DNA of 64,000 nucleotides from Streptomyces sioyaensis. Its GTDB lineage: Bacteria; Actinomycetota; Actinomycetes; Streptomycetales; Streptomycetaceae. The notes under the pieces are model-generated. The model was not told the origin of the DNA and ran no database searches. It saw only the letters and a list, made by a program, of their open reading frames with translations. Positions 35,997 through 45,012 of this stretch are shown in pieces. A program made the position numbers and the translations under genes. The stretch spans positions 35,460-99,459 of the forward strand of contig NZ_SDIF01000017.1 of assembly GCF_004122735.1 (NCBI RefSeq), read 5' to 3'. Position 1 is the stretch's first letter. Every line of letters begins with the position of its first letter.

Positions 35997-36896
35997 GTGT
36001 CCACGGACGACCCGGGGCTGTTCGGGCCCCGCTCGGTGACCTGGCAGCTGCACGGCGACCCGATGATGTGGATCGCCGGCGTCCGCGCGCTGTACCTCCA
36101 GGCGCTGCACCCCCGTGCGGTCCGCGGCGTGCTGCAGAACTCGGACTTCCGCCGCGACGCCTGGGGCCGGCTGCTGCGGACCGCCGACTTCGTCGGCACC
36201 GTCACCTACGGCACCACCGAGGCCGCCGAACGGGCCGGCGCCCGGGTCCGCCGTATCCACCGCCGGCTGACCGCCGCCGATCCGGCCGGCGGCGCACGCT
36301 ACCGCGTCGACGAGCCGGAACTGCTGCTGTGGGTGCACTGCGCGGAGGTCGACTCCTACCTGCACGTCCTGCGCCGCTCCGGCTGCCCGGTCGGCGACGA
36401 GGGGGCCGACGCCTACCTCGCCGAGCAACGCGAGAGCGCCCGGCTCATCGGCCTCGACCCGGCCGCCGTGCCCGGCGACCGGGCCGCCCTCGCCGCCTAC
36501 TTCGCCCGCGTACGGCCCGAGTTGGCGCTCACCCCGGAGGCCCGCGAGGTGGCCGCCTTTCTGCGCCGGCCGCCGACCCCGGCGGTGCTCCGGCCGGCCC
36601 GCGCACTGCTGTGGCAGCGGGTGGCCCGCCTCGCCTACGGCGCACTCCCGGCGTACGCACACGACCTCTACGGGCTCCCCGCACCCCCGCCCGCCGCCGT
36701 CACCCGCCGGCTGTGCGCCACCGGCCGCCTGCTGCGCGCCGTTCCCTCCAAGGTCCGCTGGCAGCTCCCGCCCCGGCACATCCTGCGCGCCGTCGAGCGA
36801 CTCGGCCCCGACACCCGCCCAGCGCCCTACAAGCTCCGCCGTTCCCCCGCCATACTGTCAGGGCAGCGGGGCACGCAGGGGGAGCTGCGCGGCTGA
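35997..36896 (+). CDS. DUF2236/MpaB-family oxygenase
   Basis: A 299-residue protein of the ER-bound oxygenase MpaB/Lcp/B'B' domain family (DUF2236), which bind heme b and in characterised members cleave C=C bonds (latex-clearing Lcp, fungal MpaB). Seen: SVTWQLHGDPMMWIAGVRALYLQALHPRAV, RLLRTADFVGTVTYGTTEAA, PELLLWVHCAEVDSYL, and YFARVRPELALTPEAR. GTG start with GGGAGG nine bases upstream; follows the acyl-CoA dehydrogenase closely. Substrate unknown; an unsaturated isoprenoid or lipid would fit the neighbours. Confidence 0.85.
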   Translation: MSTDDPGLFGPRSVTWQLHGDPMMWIAGVRALYLQALHPRAVRGVLQNSDFRRDAWGRLLRTADFVGTVTYGTTEAAERAGARVRRIHRRLTAADPAGGARYRVDEPELLLWVHCAEVDSYLHVLRRSGCPVGDEGADAYLAEQRESARLIGLDPAAVPGDRAALAAYFARVRPELALTPEAREVAAFLRRPPTPAVLRPARALLWQRVARLAYGALPAYAHDLYGLPAPPPAAVTRRLCATGRLLRAVPSKVRWQLPPRHILRAVERLGPDTRPAPYKLRRSPAILSGQRGTQGELRG

Positions 36897-36928
36897 CCGC
36901 GGAACGGGGACGGGGGCGGCGATTCACG

Positions 36929-39046
36929 GTGGCAGAAAACAGACTGATCCAACGACGGTACCGACTGCTCGACACCATCGGACGCGGCGGCATGGGGGAG
37001 GTGTGGCGCGCCCGCGACGAGTCGCTGGGCCGGCAGGTAGCGGTCAAATGCCTCAAGCCGCTGGGCCCGGAGCACGAACCCTCGTTCCTGCGGGTCCTGC
37101 GCGAACGTTTCCGCCGTGAGGCCCGGGTGGCGGCCGCGCTCCAGCACCGCGGCATCACCGTCGTCCACGATTTCGGCGAGGACGACGGCACCCTCTTCAT
37201 CGTCATGGAGCTGCTCAGCGGCCGTAATCTCAGCCAGCTGCTGGACGACAACCGGCGCCAGCCGCTGCCCGTCCCGGACTTCATCGAGATCGCCGAACAG
37301 GTCACCGCCGCGCTCGCCTACACGCACGAACAGGCCATCGTGCACCGCGACCTCAAGCCGGCGAACATCGTCAAGACCGCCGACGGCACGGTCAAGATCT
37401 GCGACTTCGGCATCGCCCGGCTCGGTCACGACATCGGTTTCACCGCCCGGCTGACCGGCACCGGCATCGCCATGGGCAGTCCGCACTACATGTCGCCCGA
37501 GCAGATCGGCGCCCACGGCATCGACCACCGCAGCGATCTCTACTCGCTCGGCTGTGTGCTGTACGAGATCGCCACCGGCGTGCCGCCGTTCGACCTGGGC
37601 GACACCTGGGCGGTGCTCGTCGGGCATCGCGACCGGGCCCCCGAGCCGCCGCGTACGCTCCGGCCCGACCTGCCGGAGAGCTACGAGCGGATCATGCTCG
37701 AACTCCTCGCCAAGGACCCCGACGACCGGCCCCGGGACGCCGCCGAGCTGGGAAAACGCCTCGCCGATGCCCGTGCGCCGCTGCTCGCGCACCGCGCCGT
37801 GGCCGACCCGGACGAGGTCACCGTCCCGGCCCGACCGCTGCCGTCCTGGACGCACGGCATGACCCCCGGCTCCGCGGCACACCTCGTCCGGCGGCCGTAC
37901 CGCCCGGCACCGGACCGGGCCGCCACGGTCCTCACCGACGCCTGGACCGGCGGCAGCGACCCGCGGCGTGACGATGCCTCCCCGGCCGCCGGCGTCGCCG
38001 GCCCGCCGCTGCCCGACGACCGCCGTGCCGCCCTCGCCGCGCTGGCCGGCCGGCACACCGCCGCGCTGGACCTCGGCCGGCTGGGCCGGTGGGCGGAGTC
38101 GGGCGAGGCACATCGCGCGCTCGCCGCGGAGCGGGCCCGGCTCCTGGGCCCCGACCACCCCGACACCCTCACCAGCCGGCTGGAGGCCGGCCATGCACTG
38201 GGCCACCTCGGCCGGCACTTCGAGGCGCACCAGCTCTACGCCGAGGTGCTGGGCGGACGCGAACGTGCGCTGGGCCCCGACCACCCCGACTCGCTGAGCT
38301 GCCGCCACCATGTCGCGCTCAATCTCGGCCGGCTGGGACGGCTGGAGGACTGCCACACGATGGCGCGGGACGTGGCCGAGGCCCGCGCCCGGGTGCTCGG
38401 CCCGCTGCACCCCGACACCCTCGCCACCCGCGGTGAACTCGCCTTCGTGCTGGGCAAGTTGGGCATGTGGGCGGCGGCGCTGCAGGTCTACCAGGAGGTC
38501 GCGGCGGCCCGCTCGGCCGTGCTCGGCCCCGACCACCCCGACACCCTGGCCGCCCGCTACGAGGTCGGTATCGGCCTCGGCCGGCTCGGCCGCAGCGCGG
38601 AGGCGCTGGCGCTCTACCGGGAGCTGGTCGCGGCCCGTACCCGCGCCCAGGGCGCCGACGACCCGGAGACCCTGCGCGCCCGGCACGGCCTGGTCGTCAA
38701 CCTCGGCCGGCAGCACCGCTGGCAGGAGGCGCTGGTGGAGGCCCGTGAAGTGGCCGCGGCCCGCGCCCGGGTGCTGGGCGAGGACCACCCCGACACCCTG
38801 GTCAGCCGCCGGGAGACCGCCGTGGCGCTGGGCTGGCTCGGCCGTTGGGGCGAGGCACTGGACCACTACCGCCGGGTCGCCGACGCCCGCGAGCGGGTCC
38901 TGGGCGCCGGCCATCTCGACGCGCTGGCCAGCCAGAGCGACCTCGCCCAGTGTCTGGAACAGCTGGGCCGCGCGGACGAGGCCGCCGCCGTCCACCGCCG
39001 GCTCGCGGCCCGGCGCCAGGAGCGCGCCGTACGCGGGCGGCAGTGA
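36929..39046 (+). CDS. Ser/Thr protein kinase with tetratricopeptide repeats
   Basis: A 705-residue Hanks-type kinase. Kinase domain ~11-275: P-loop IGRGGMGEVWRARD, VAVKCLK, catalytic HRDLKPANI, DFGIARLG, activation end GSPHYMSPEQ, and DPDDRPRDAAELGK. A Pro-rich linker follows (~275-360). Residues ~365-700 are about seven 42-residue TPR units of kinesin-light-chain type, each with an (L)G-x-D-H-P-D-T-L signature. I see no strong membrane helix, unlike many actinobacterial kinases, so it is probably cytosolic. GTG start at 36929, weak ribosome site; 32 bases after the oxygenase gene. The TPR region would bind partner proteins. Confidence 0.92.
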   Translation: MAENRLIQRRYRLLDTIGRGGMGEVWRARDESLGRQVAVKCLKPLGPEHEPSFLRVLRERFRREARVAAALQHRGITVVHDFGEDDGTLFIVMELLSGRNLSQLLDDNRRQPLPVPDFIEIAEQVTAALAYTHEQAIVHRDLKPANIVKTADGTVKICDFGIARLGHDIGFTARLTGTGIAMGSPHYMSPEQIGAHGIDHRSDLYSLGCVLYEIATGVPPFDLGDTWAVLVGHRDRAPEPPRTLRPDLPESYERIMLELLAKDPDDRPRDAAELGKRLADARAPLLAHRAVADPDEVTVPARPLPSWTHGMTPGSAAHLVRRPYRPAPDRAATVLTDAWTGGSDPRRDDASPAAGVAGPPLPDDRRAALAALAGRHTAALDLGRLGRWAESGEAHRALAAERARLLGPDHPDTLTSRLEAGHALGHLGRHFEAHQLYAEVLGGRERALGPDHPDSLSCRHHVALNLGRLGRLEDCHTMARDVAEARARVLGPLHPDTLATRGELAFVLGKLGMWAAALQVYQEVAAARSAVLGPDHPDTLAARYEVGIGLGRLGRSAEALALYRELVAARTRAQGADDPETLRARHGLVVNLGRQHRWQEALVEAREVAAARARVLGEDHPDTLVSRRETAVALGWLGRWGEALDHYRRVADARERVLGAGHLDALASQSDLAQCLEQLGRADEAAAVHRRLAARRQERAVRGRQ

Positions 39047-39091
39047 ACGGGCGGCCCGCGTCCGGGCGGGTCCGGGTGCCGGCCCGCCGGC

Positions 39092-40399
39092 TCAGTGCGG
39101 GGTGACCCGGTAGAGCACCGTGCTGTGCGGTGGCACGTCCCGCGCCACGATGGTCCGGTCGCTCTCCGTCCGGCGGCCGGTGACCAGATCGTGCAGCCGG
39201 TAGGACCCGGCATCCGGCAGACCGGCCGCGGCGGCCGTGACGGACAGGGTGCGCGGTGTGTCGCCCGAGTTGAACAGGGCGACCGCCCCGTCGCCGTTCT
39301 TCAGCGGCTTGGCCAGCACCGCGGAGCCGTCGTCCTGCCGCACCAGCCGCCCCTGCACGCCGAGCGCGTCCTGATCGACGGCGATGACCTTCGTGTTACC
39401 GAGCACCTCGCGCGCCTGCGGGGACAGGCGGGCGACATCCGTGCTGGAGATCAGCGGCGCGGCCATCATCGCCCACAGCGACATCTGGCTCTGGATCTCC
39501 GCGCGCGTCAGGCCGGTGTCGCCGGCCAGCAGGAAGTCCGGGTCGTTCCAGCGCCCCGGCTTCTGGAGGGCCGCCAGCTTCGCGTTGTAGCGGAAGTTGT
39601 AGAGGATGGAGGACCACTTCGCGGCCGGGGTGTGCTGCTGGAGCGCGACATCCCGCCCGCCGCGCCACAGATTGCCGACCTCCGCCGACCAGCCGATGAC
39701 CCGGTGCCAGACGCTGTCCCCGTCGTACTGGAAATAGGCCGGCGCCGACACCGAGAAGGTCATCGGCCGGCCGGTGTCCCTGAGCGCCCGGCTCATCTGC
39801 CCGTACACGTCCCGGTAGGTCTCCTCCTTGGTGCGCCCCGGCGCCACCGGCACGTTGCAGCCGTCCGCCTTGACGTAGTCCACCTTCCACCGGGCGAACT
39901 GCTGTGCGTCCTGGGGGAAATGGCCGAGACTGCCCGGATACTTCTCACACGTGAGGGTGCCGACGTCCGTGTAGATCCCGAACTTCAGTCCCATGCGGTG
40001 CAGCTGCCGCCCCAGATACGCCATGCCGTGCGGGAACTTCTCCGGGTCCGCCACCAGCTCGCCCCGCGAGCCGCGGGCTCTGCTCATCCAGCAGTCGTCG
40101 ACGGTGACGGTGCGGTACCCCTTGCCCGCCAGCCCCGTACGGACCAGCGCCCGCGCATTGTCCAGGACCGTCTTCTCGTCGATCCGGCACATGTAGTAGG
40201 ACCAGTCGTTCCAGCCCATCGGGGGTCTGGGGGCGAGATTCGGATACGCCCCGGCGGCCCGTGCGGCGCCGGGCGCGCGGGCCGGATCGGGGGCGGCCGA
40301 GGCCGGCGCGGGAGCCGCGAGCAGTCCGGCGGAGCAGGCGGCGACGGCGGTCAGTCCGGCGAGGGTACGGCCGGTGCGGGGTACCGGGGAACGGGACAC
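39092..40399 (-). CDS. Secreted alpha-galactosidase (GH27)
   Basis: A 435-residue exported glycoside hydrolase that removes terminal alpha-galactose. Signal peptide ~1-36 (LAGLTAVAACSAGLLAAPAP, cleavage near ASA-AP). GH27 core: LAPRPPMGWNDWSYYMC, GYRTVTVDDCWM, the nucleophile Asp in WKVDYVKADGCN, the acid/base Asp in GRWNDPDFL, and the C-terminal greek-key beta domain (TVLYRVTPH). GTG start with GAGG six bases upstream. Convergent with the kinase gene (45-base gap). No sugar transporter is nearby. Confidence 0.92.
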   Translation of the reverse strand: MSRSPVPRTGRTLAGLTAVAACSAGLLAAPAPASAAPDPARAPGAARAAGAYPNLAPRPPMGWNDWSYYMCRIDEKTVLDNARALVRTGLAGKGYRTVTVDDCWMSRARGSRGELVADPEKFPHGMAYLGRQLHRMGLKFGIYTDVGTLTCEKYPGSLGHFPQDAQQFARWKVDYVKADGCNVPVAPGRTKEETYRDVYGQMSRALRDTGRPMTFSVSAPAYFQYDGDSVWHRVIGWSAEVGNLWRGGRDVALQQHTPAAKWSSILYNFRYNAKLAALQKPGRWNDPDFLLAGDTGLTRAEIQSQMSLWAMMAAPLISSTDVARLSPQAREVLGNTKVIAVDQDALGVQGRLVRQDDGSAVLAKPLKNGDGAVALFNSGDTPRTLSVTAAAAGLPDAGSYRLHDLVTGRRTESDRTIVARDVPPHSTVLYRVTPH

Positions 40400-40578
40400 G
40401 GGTCACCTCACGGGTGGGCGGGACGGCTGAGGAGAGGACGGCCGCGGGCGGTGCCGGGGCGGAGCACGGCCGGACGCTAGGAGCACCCCCCTGCCCGGTC
40501 AAGAAGCCGCACCGACCGGGGAGAAGGTTTCAGCCGCGTGCACCTGGCGACCCTGATCGGCGCGTGCTACCAAGAGGC

Positions 40579-42162
40579 ATGCCGGAACGGACTTCGTATG
40601 ACGCGGTCATCGTCGGCGGCGGGCACAACGGACTGGTCGCCGCCGCCTACCTCGCGCGCGCCGGGCACAGCGTGCTGGTGCTGGAGCGGCTGGACCACAC
40701 CGGCGGTGCCGCCGTGTCGACCCGGGCGTTCACCGGGGTCGACGCCCGGCTGTCCCGCTACTCCTACCTCGTCAGCCTGCTGCCACCGAAGATCGTGCGG
40801 GACCTCGGGCTGCGCTTCGCGGTCCGCAAACGCACCGTCTCCTCCTACACCCCCACCGTGCGCGACGGCCGCCCCACCGGACTCCTCGTCGGAAAGGGCG
40901 AGGCCCACACCCGTACGGCCTTCGCCGAACTCACCGGATCGGAGCGGGAGTTCACCGCCTGGCAGAGTTTCTACGGCGCCACCCGGCGGCTCGCCGAGCG
41001 GGTCTTCCCCACGCTGACCGAGCCGCTCCCCACCCGCGAGGCGCTCCGTGCCGTCATCGGCGACGACGCCCTCTGGCACGCCCTGTTCGAACGCCCCCTG
41101 GGGGAGCTGGTCGAGGAGACCTTCGCCGACGACCTGATCCGCGGTGTGGTGCTCACCGACGGCCTCATCGGCACCTTCGCCGGCGCCCACGACCCCTCGC
41201 TGCGGCAGAACCGCTGCTTCCTCTACCACGTCATCGGCGGCGGCACCGGCGACTGGGACGTCCCCATCGGCGGCATGGGCGCACTCACCGACGCCCTGGC
41301 CGACGCCGCCCGCCGGGCCGGCGCGGAGATCGTCACCGACTGCGAGGTGACCGGCATCGCGACGGACGGCCGGACCGCGGAGGTCAGCTGCGCGGCGGGC
41401 ACCGTCGGCGCCCGCCGGGTCCTGGTCAACGCCGCCCCGCGGGAGCTGGCCCGCCTCCTGGGCGAGGCTCCGCCGCCACCCGCCGAGGGCGCCCAGCTCA
41501 AGGTCAACATGCTGCTCACCCGGCTGCCGCGGCTCCGGGACACCCGGGTGGATCCCCGCGAGGCGTTCTCCGGCACCTTCCACATCGCCGAGGGCTACCG
41601 CCAGCTGGAGGACGCCTACCGGCAGGCCGCCTCCGGCGCGCTGCCCGCCGCCCCGCCCTCGGAGATCTACTGCCACTCCCTGACCGACCCCTCCATCCTC
41701 GGCGCCGACCTGGTCCGCCAGGGCTACCAGACGCTCACCCTGTTCGGGCTGCACACCCCCGCGCGCCTGTTCGCCGCCGACACCGCCGACCACGCCCCCA
41801 CCCGCGACCGCCTCCTGGCCGCCACCCTCGCCGAACTCGACACCCATCTCGCCGAACCGCTCGCCGACTGCCTGGCGTACGACGCCGAGGGCCGCCCCTG
41901 CATCGAGGCCAGGTCCCCGCTCGACCTGGACCGCGAACTGGGCCTGCCGGGCGGCAACATCTTCCACCGCGACCTGGCCTTCCCGTACGCGGATCCGGAG
42001 GACGGGCACGGCGGCGGCGCACCGGCCCGCTGGGGCGTCGCCACCACGCACCCCACCGTCCTGCTCTGCGGCGCGGGCGCGGTACGCGGCGGGGGAGTGA
42101 GCGGGATCCCGGGGCACAATGCGGCGATGGCGGTGCTGGAGGAGGGCGCCGGGAAGAGCTAG
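40579..42162 (+). CDS. Phytoene-dehydrogenase-like FAD oxidoreductase (PYROXD2 type)
   Basis: A 527-residue flavoprotein of the phytoene desaturase/amine oxidase superfamily. N-terminal dinucleotide site VIVGGGHNGLVAAAYLARAG then VLVLERLDHTGGAA; GGGTGDWDVPIGGMGALTDAL typical of the COG1233 group; C-terminal FAD-binding end GAGAVRGGGVSGIPGHNA. It is not next to carotenoid genes, so a carotenoid role is not supported. The ATG at 40579 follows AAGAGGC; the much longer upstream frame is opposite-strand shadow of the galactosidase. The next gene starts 107 bases later. Confidence 0.85.
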   Translation: MPERTSYDAVIVGGGHNGLVAAAYLARAGHSVLVLERLDHTGGAAVSTRAFTGVDARLSRYSYLVSLLPPKIVRDLGLRFAVRKRTVSSYTPTVRDGRPTGLLVGKGEAHTRTAFAELTGSEREFTAWQSFYGATRRLAERVFPTLTEPLPTREALRAVIGDDALWHALFERPLGELVEETFADDLIRGVVLTDGLIGTFAGAHDPSLRQNRCFLYHVIGGGTGDWDVPIGGMGALTDALADAARRAGAEIVTDCEVTGIATDGRTAEVSCAAGTVGARRVLVNAAPRELARLLGEAPPPPAEGAQLKVNMLLTRLPRLRDTRVDPREAFSGTFHIAEGYRQLEDAYRQAASGALPAAPPSEIYCHSLTDPSILGADLVRQGYQTLTLFGLHTPARLFAADTADHAPTRDRLLAATLAELDTHLAEPLADCLAYDAEGRPCIEARSPLDLDRELGLPGGNIFHRDLAFPYADPEDGHGGGAPARWGVATTHPTVLLCGAGAVRGGGVSGIPGHNAAMAVLEEGAGKS

Positions 42163-42207
42163 GGCCCCCGGGGCGGCGGAATCGGTCCCCGCGCCGCCCC
42201 GGGGCAA

Positions 42208-42230
42208 GTTTCTGACGTTCCATCAGAAAC
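42208..42230 (+). promoter_or_regulatory. TetR-type palindromic operator (copy 1)
   Basis: GTTTCTGA-cgttcca-TCAGAAAC is a perfect 8-bp inverted repeat with a 7-base centre, 40 bases before the nitronate monooxygenase start. Its core TCTGAC-N5-ATCAGA is nearly the same as the operator at 52389-52405, suggesting that one regulator controls both units. Confidence 0.75.
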
Positions 42231-42269
42231 TCTCTTCCCTCGTACGGCCCGCTGCGGCATCCTGCGCGC

Positions 42270-43373
42270 ATGCAGACGGAGCTGAGCAACACGCTGGGAA
42301 TCGAGCACGCCGTCTTCGGGTTCACGCCCTTTCCCGCCGTCGCCGCCGCGATCACCCGGGCCGGCGGGTTCGGGGTGCTCGGCGCGGTCCGCTACACCGC
42401 CCCGGACGCGCTGGCCCGTGACCTCGACTGGATGCAGGACCACACCGAGGGGCTGCCGTACGGACTCGATGTGGTGATGCCCGCCAAGAAGGTGGCCGGC
42501 GTCAGCGAGGCCGAGGTCGAGGCGATGATTCCGGAGGGGCACCGCCGCTTCGTCGCCGAACTGCTCGACACACACGGGGTACCGCGGCTCGCGGAGGGCG
42601 AGGCGTCCGGCTGGCGGATCACCGGGTGGATGGAGGAAGTCGCCCGCACCCAGCTCGATGTGGCCTTCGACTATCCGATCAAGCTGCTCGCCAACGCCCT
42701 CGGCTCCCCGCCCCCCGACGTCATCCGGCGCGCGCACGACCACGGCATCCTGGTCGCCGCGCTGGCCGGCAGCCCCCGGCACGCCCGGCACCACAAGGAC
42801 GCCGGTATCGACCTCGTCGTCGCCCAGGGCTACGAGGCGGGCGGCCACACCGGCGAGATCGCCACCATGGTCCTCACCCCGGAGGTCGTCGCCGCCGTCG
42901 ATCCGCTGCCGGTGCTCGCCGCCGGCGGCATCGGCACCGGCGAACAGATCGCCGCCGGGCTCGCCCTCGGCGCGCAGGGCGTCTGGCTCGGCTCGGTCTG
43001 GCTGACCTGCGAGGAGGCCGAGCTGCACTCCCGGCGGCTGACCGCCAAACTGCTCGCCGCCGGACCCGCCGACACCGTCCGCTCCCGCGCCCTGACCGGC
43101 AAACCCGCCCGCCAGCTGCGCACCGCATGGACCGACGCCTGGGACGACCCGAACGGCCCCGGCCCGCTCCCGATGCCGCTCCAGGGCCTGCTGGTCGCCG
43201 AGGCCAACTCCCGTATCCAGCGGTACGAGGTCGAGCCGCTGCTGGGCACCCCGGTCGGCCAGATCGTCGGCCGGATGAACAGCGAACGCAGCGTACAGGC
43301 GGTCTTCGACGACCTCACCCGCGGCTTCGAGCGGGCCGTCGACCGCATCAACCGCATCGCCGGACGCGCCTGA
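42270..43373 (+). CDS. Nitronate monooxygenase family (2-nitropropane dioxygenase)
   Basis: A 367-residue FMN TIM-barrel enzyme. Visible: GIEHAVFGFTPFPAVAAAIT, GGFGVLGAVRYTAP, VVAQGYEAGGHTGEIATM with the catalytic His in the GGHTG motif, and the FMN phosphate loop AAGGIGTGEQIAAGLALGA. In mycobacterial steroid catabolism a member of this family (Rv3553) belongs to the ring-degradation genes, so oxidation of a CoA intermediate or detoxification are both possible. ATG with no strong ribosome site, 40 bases downstream of the palindrome; first gene of an operon with two acyl-CoA ligases. Confidence 0.88.
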   Translation: MQTELSNTLGIEHAVFGFTPFPAVAAAITRAGGFGVLGAVRYTAPDALARDLDWMQDHTEGLPYGLDVVMPAKKVAGVSEAEVEAMIPEGHRRFVAELLDTHGVPRLAEGEASGWRITGWMEEVARTQLDVAFDYPIKLLANALGSPPPDVIRRAHDHGILVAALAGSPRHARHHKDAGIDLVVAQGYEAGGHTGEIATMVLTPEVVAAVDPLPVLAAGGIGTGEQIAAGLALGAQGVWLGSVWLTCEEAELHSRRLTAKLLAAGPADTVRSRALTGKPARQLRTAWTDAWDDPNGPGPLPMPLQGLLVAEANSRIQRYEVEPLLGTPVGQIVGRMNSERSVQAVFDDLTRGFERAVDRINRIAGRA

Positions 43374-43392
43374 ACCCGAGGAGGACAGCGGA

Positions 43393-44952
43393 ATGACCCC
43401 AGGCTCCCCACCGCCCAACGGCTTCTGGGCGCAGGCCACCGCCGACCCGGACCGCCCGGTCCTGATCGCCCCGGACGGCGAGGAATGGACCGCGGGCCGG
43501 CTGCACGCCGCGAGCAACCAACTGGTGCACGGGCTGCGCGCCGCGGGCCTGGAGCGCGGCGACGCCTTCGCCGTGGTCCTCCCCAACGGCGTGGAGTTCC
43601 TCACCGCCTACCTCGCCGCGTCCCAGGCCGGGTTCTACCTCGTCCCGGTCAACCACCATCTGGTCGGCCCGGAGATCGCCTGGATCGTCGCCGACTCGGG
43701 GGCGAAGGTGCTGGTGGCGCACGAGCGGTTCGCGGCGGCGGCGCGGCAGGCCGCCGACGAGGCGGACCTGCCGGCCGGACAGCGCTATGCCGTCGGCGCC
43801 ATCGACGGCTTCCGCCCGTACGCCCAACTCGTCGACGGGCAGCCGGAGTCCGCGCCCGCCGACCGCACCCTGGGCTGGGTGATGAACTACACCTCGGGCA
43901 CCACCGGACGCCCCCGCGGCATCCGCCGCCCGCTGCCCGGCATCCCGCCCGAGGAGACCTACCTCGGCGGCTTCCTGGCGATCTTCGGCATCGAGCCGTT
44001 CGGCGACAACGTCCATCTGGTCTGCTCGCCGCTCTACCACACCGCCGTCCTGCAATTCGCCGGTGCCTCCCTGCACATCGGCCACCGCATCGTCGTGATG
44101 GACAAGTGGACGCCGCAGGGGATGCTCGCCCTGATGGACGCGCACCGCTGCACCCACACCCACATGGTCCCCACCCAGTTCCACCGGCTGCTCGCGCTGC
44201 CCGCCGAGACCCGGGCGGCGTACGACGTGAGCGCCATGCGGCATGCCCTGCACGGCGCCGCGCCCTGCCCCGACCACGTCAAACGCGCCATGATCGACTG
44301 GTGGGGCGGCTGCGTCGAGGAGTACTACGCGGCGAGCGAGGGCGGGGGCGCCTTCGCGACCGCCGAGGACTGGCTCAAGAAGCCCGGAACGGTCGGCAAG
44401 GCCTGGCCGATCAGCGAGCTGGCCATCTTCGACGACGACGGCAACCGGCTGCCCGCGGGCGAACTCGGCACCGTCTACATGAAGATGAGCACCGGCGGCT
44501 TCCGTTACCACAAGGACGAGGACAAGACGCAGAAGAACCGGATCGGGGACTTCTTCACCGTCGGCGACCTCGGCCGGCTCGACGAGGACGGCTTCCTCTT
44601 CCTCCGCGACCGCAAGATCGACATGATCATCTCGGGCGGCGTGAACATCTACCCCGCCGAGATCGAATCCGCCCTGCTCAGCCACCCCGCGGTCGCCGAC
44701 GCGGCGGCCTTCGGCATCCCGCACGACGACTGGGGCGAGGAGGTCAAGGCCGTCATCGAACCCGCCGAGGGCCACCGACCGGACCCCGGGCTGGCCGCCG
44801 ACATCCTGGCCCACTGCGCGCGACAGCTCGCCGGCTACAAGCGTCCCAAGTCCGTCGACTTCATCACCGTCATGCCCCGTGACCCCAACGGCAAGCTGTA
44901 CAAGCGCCGGCTGCGTGATCCGTATTGGGAGGGACGCGAGCGCGCCGTCTGA
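43393..44952 (+). CDS. Acyl-CoA synthetase (FadD type)
   Basis: A 519-residue AMP-forming ligase that activates a carboxylic acid to its CoA thioester. P-loop YTSGTTGRPRG, EEYYAASEGGG (A5), YMKMSTGGFRYHKDEDKTQK, FFTVGDLGRLDEDG (A7), IISGGVNIYPAEIE (A8) and the C-terminal catalytic Lys in PNGKLYKRRL (A10). This subgroup resembles mycobacterial FadD4-like enzymes. GAGGAGGACAGCGGA precedes the ATG; the gap to the upstream gene is 19 bases, so they form an operon. Substrate unknown; a steroid or fatty acid is likely from context. Confidence 0.9.
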   Translation: MTPGSPPPNGFWAQATADPDRPVLIAPDGEEWTAGRLHAASNQLVHGLRAAGLERGDAFAVVLPNGVEFLTAYLAASQAGFYLVPVNHHLVGPEIAWIVADSGAKVLVAHERFAAAARQAADEADLPAGQRYAVGAIDGFRPYAQLVDGQPESAPADRTLGWVMNYTSGTTGRPRGIRRPLPGIPPEETYLGGFLAIFGIEPFGDNVHLVCSPLYHTAVLQFAGASLHIGHRIVVMDKWTPQGMLALMDAHRCTHTHMVPTQFHRLLALPAETRAAYDVSAMRHALHGAAPCPDHVKRAMIDWWGGCVEEYYAASEGGGAFATAEDWLKKPGTVGKAWPISELAIFDDDGNRLPAGELGTVYMKMSTGGFRYHKDEDKTQKNRIGDFFTVGDLGRLDEDGFLFLRDRKIDMIISGGVNIYPAEIESALLSHPAVADAAAFGIPHDDWGEEVKAVIEPAEGHRPDPGLAADILAHCARQLAGYKRPKSVDFITVMPRDPNGKLYKRRLRDPYWEGRERAV

Positions 44953-45012
44953 CGGCGGCTCCGGGCGGCCGGGTGCCTTGACCCCGGATGGGACGCGGTC
45001 GAGGATCGCGCC

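Noticed and set aside
40579..42162. Carotenoid biosynthesis gene (crtI)
   Set aside because: The protein belongs to the wider COG1233 group and no crtE, crtB or crtY genes are adjacent.
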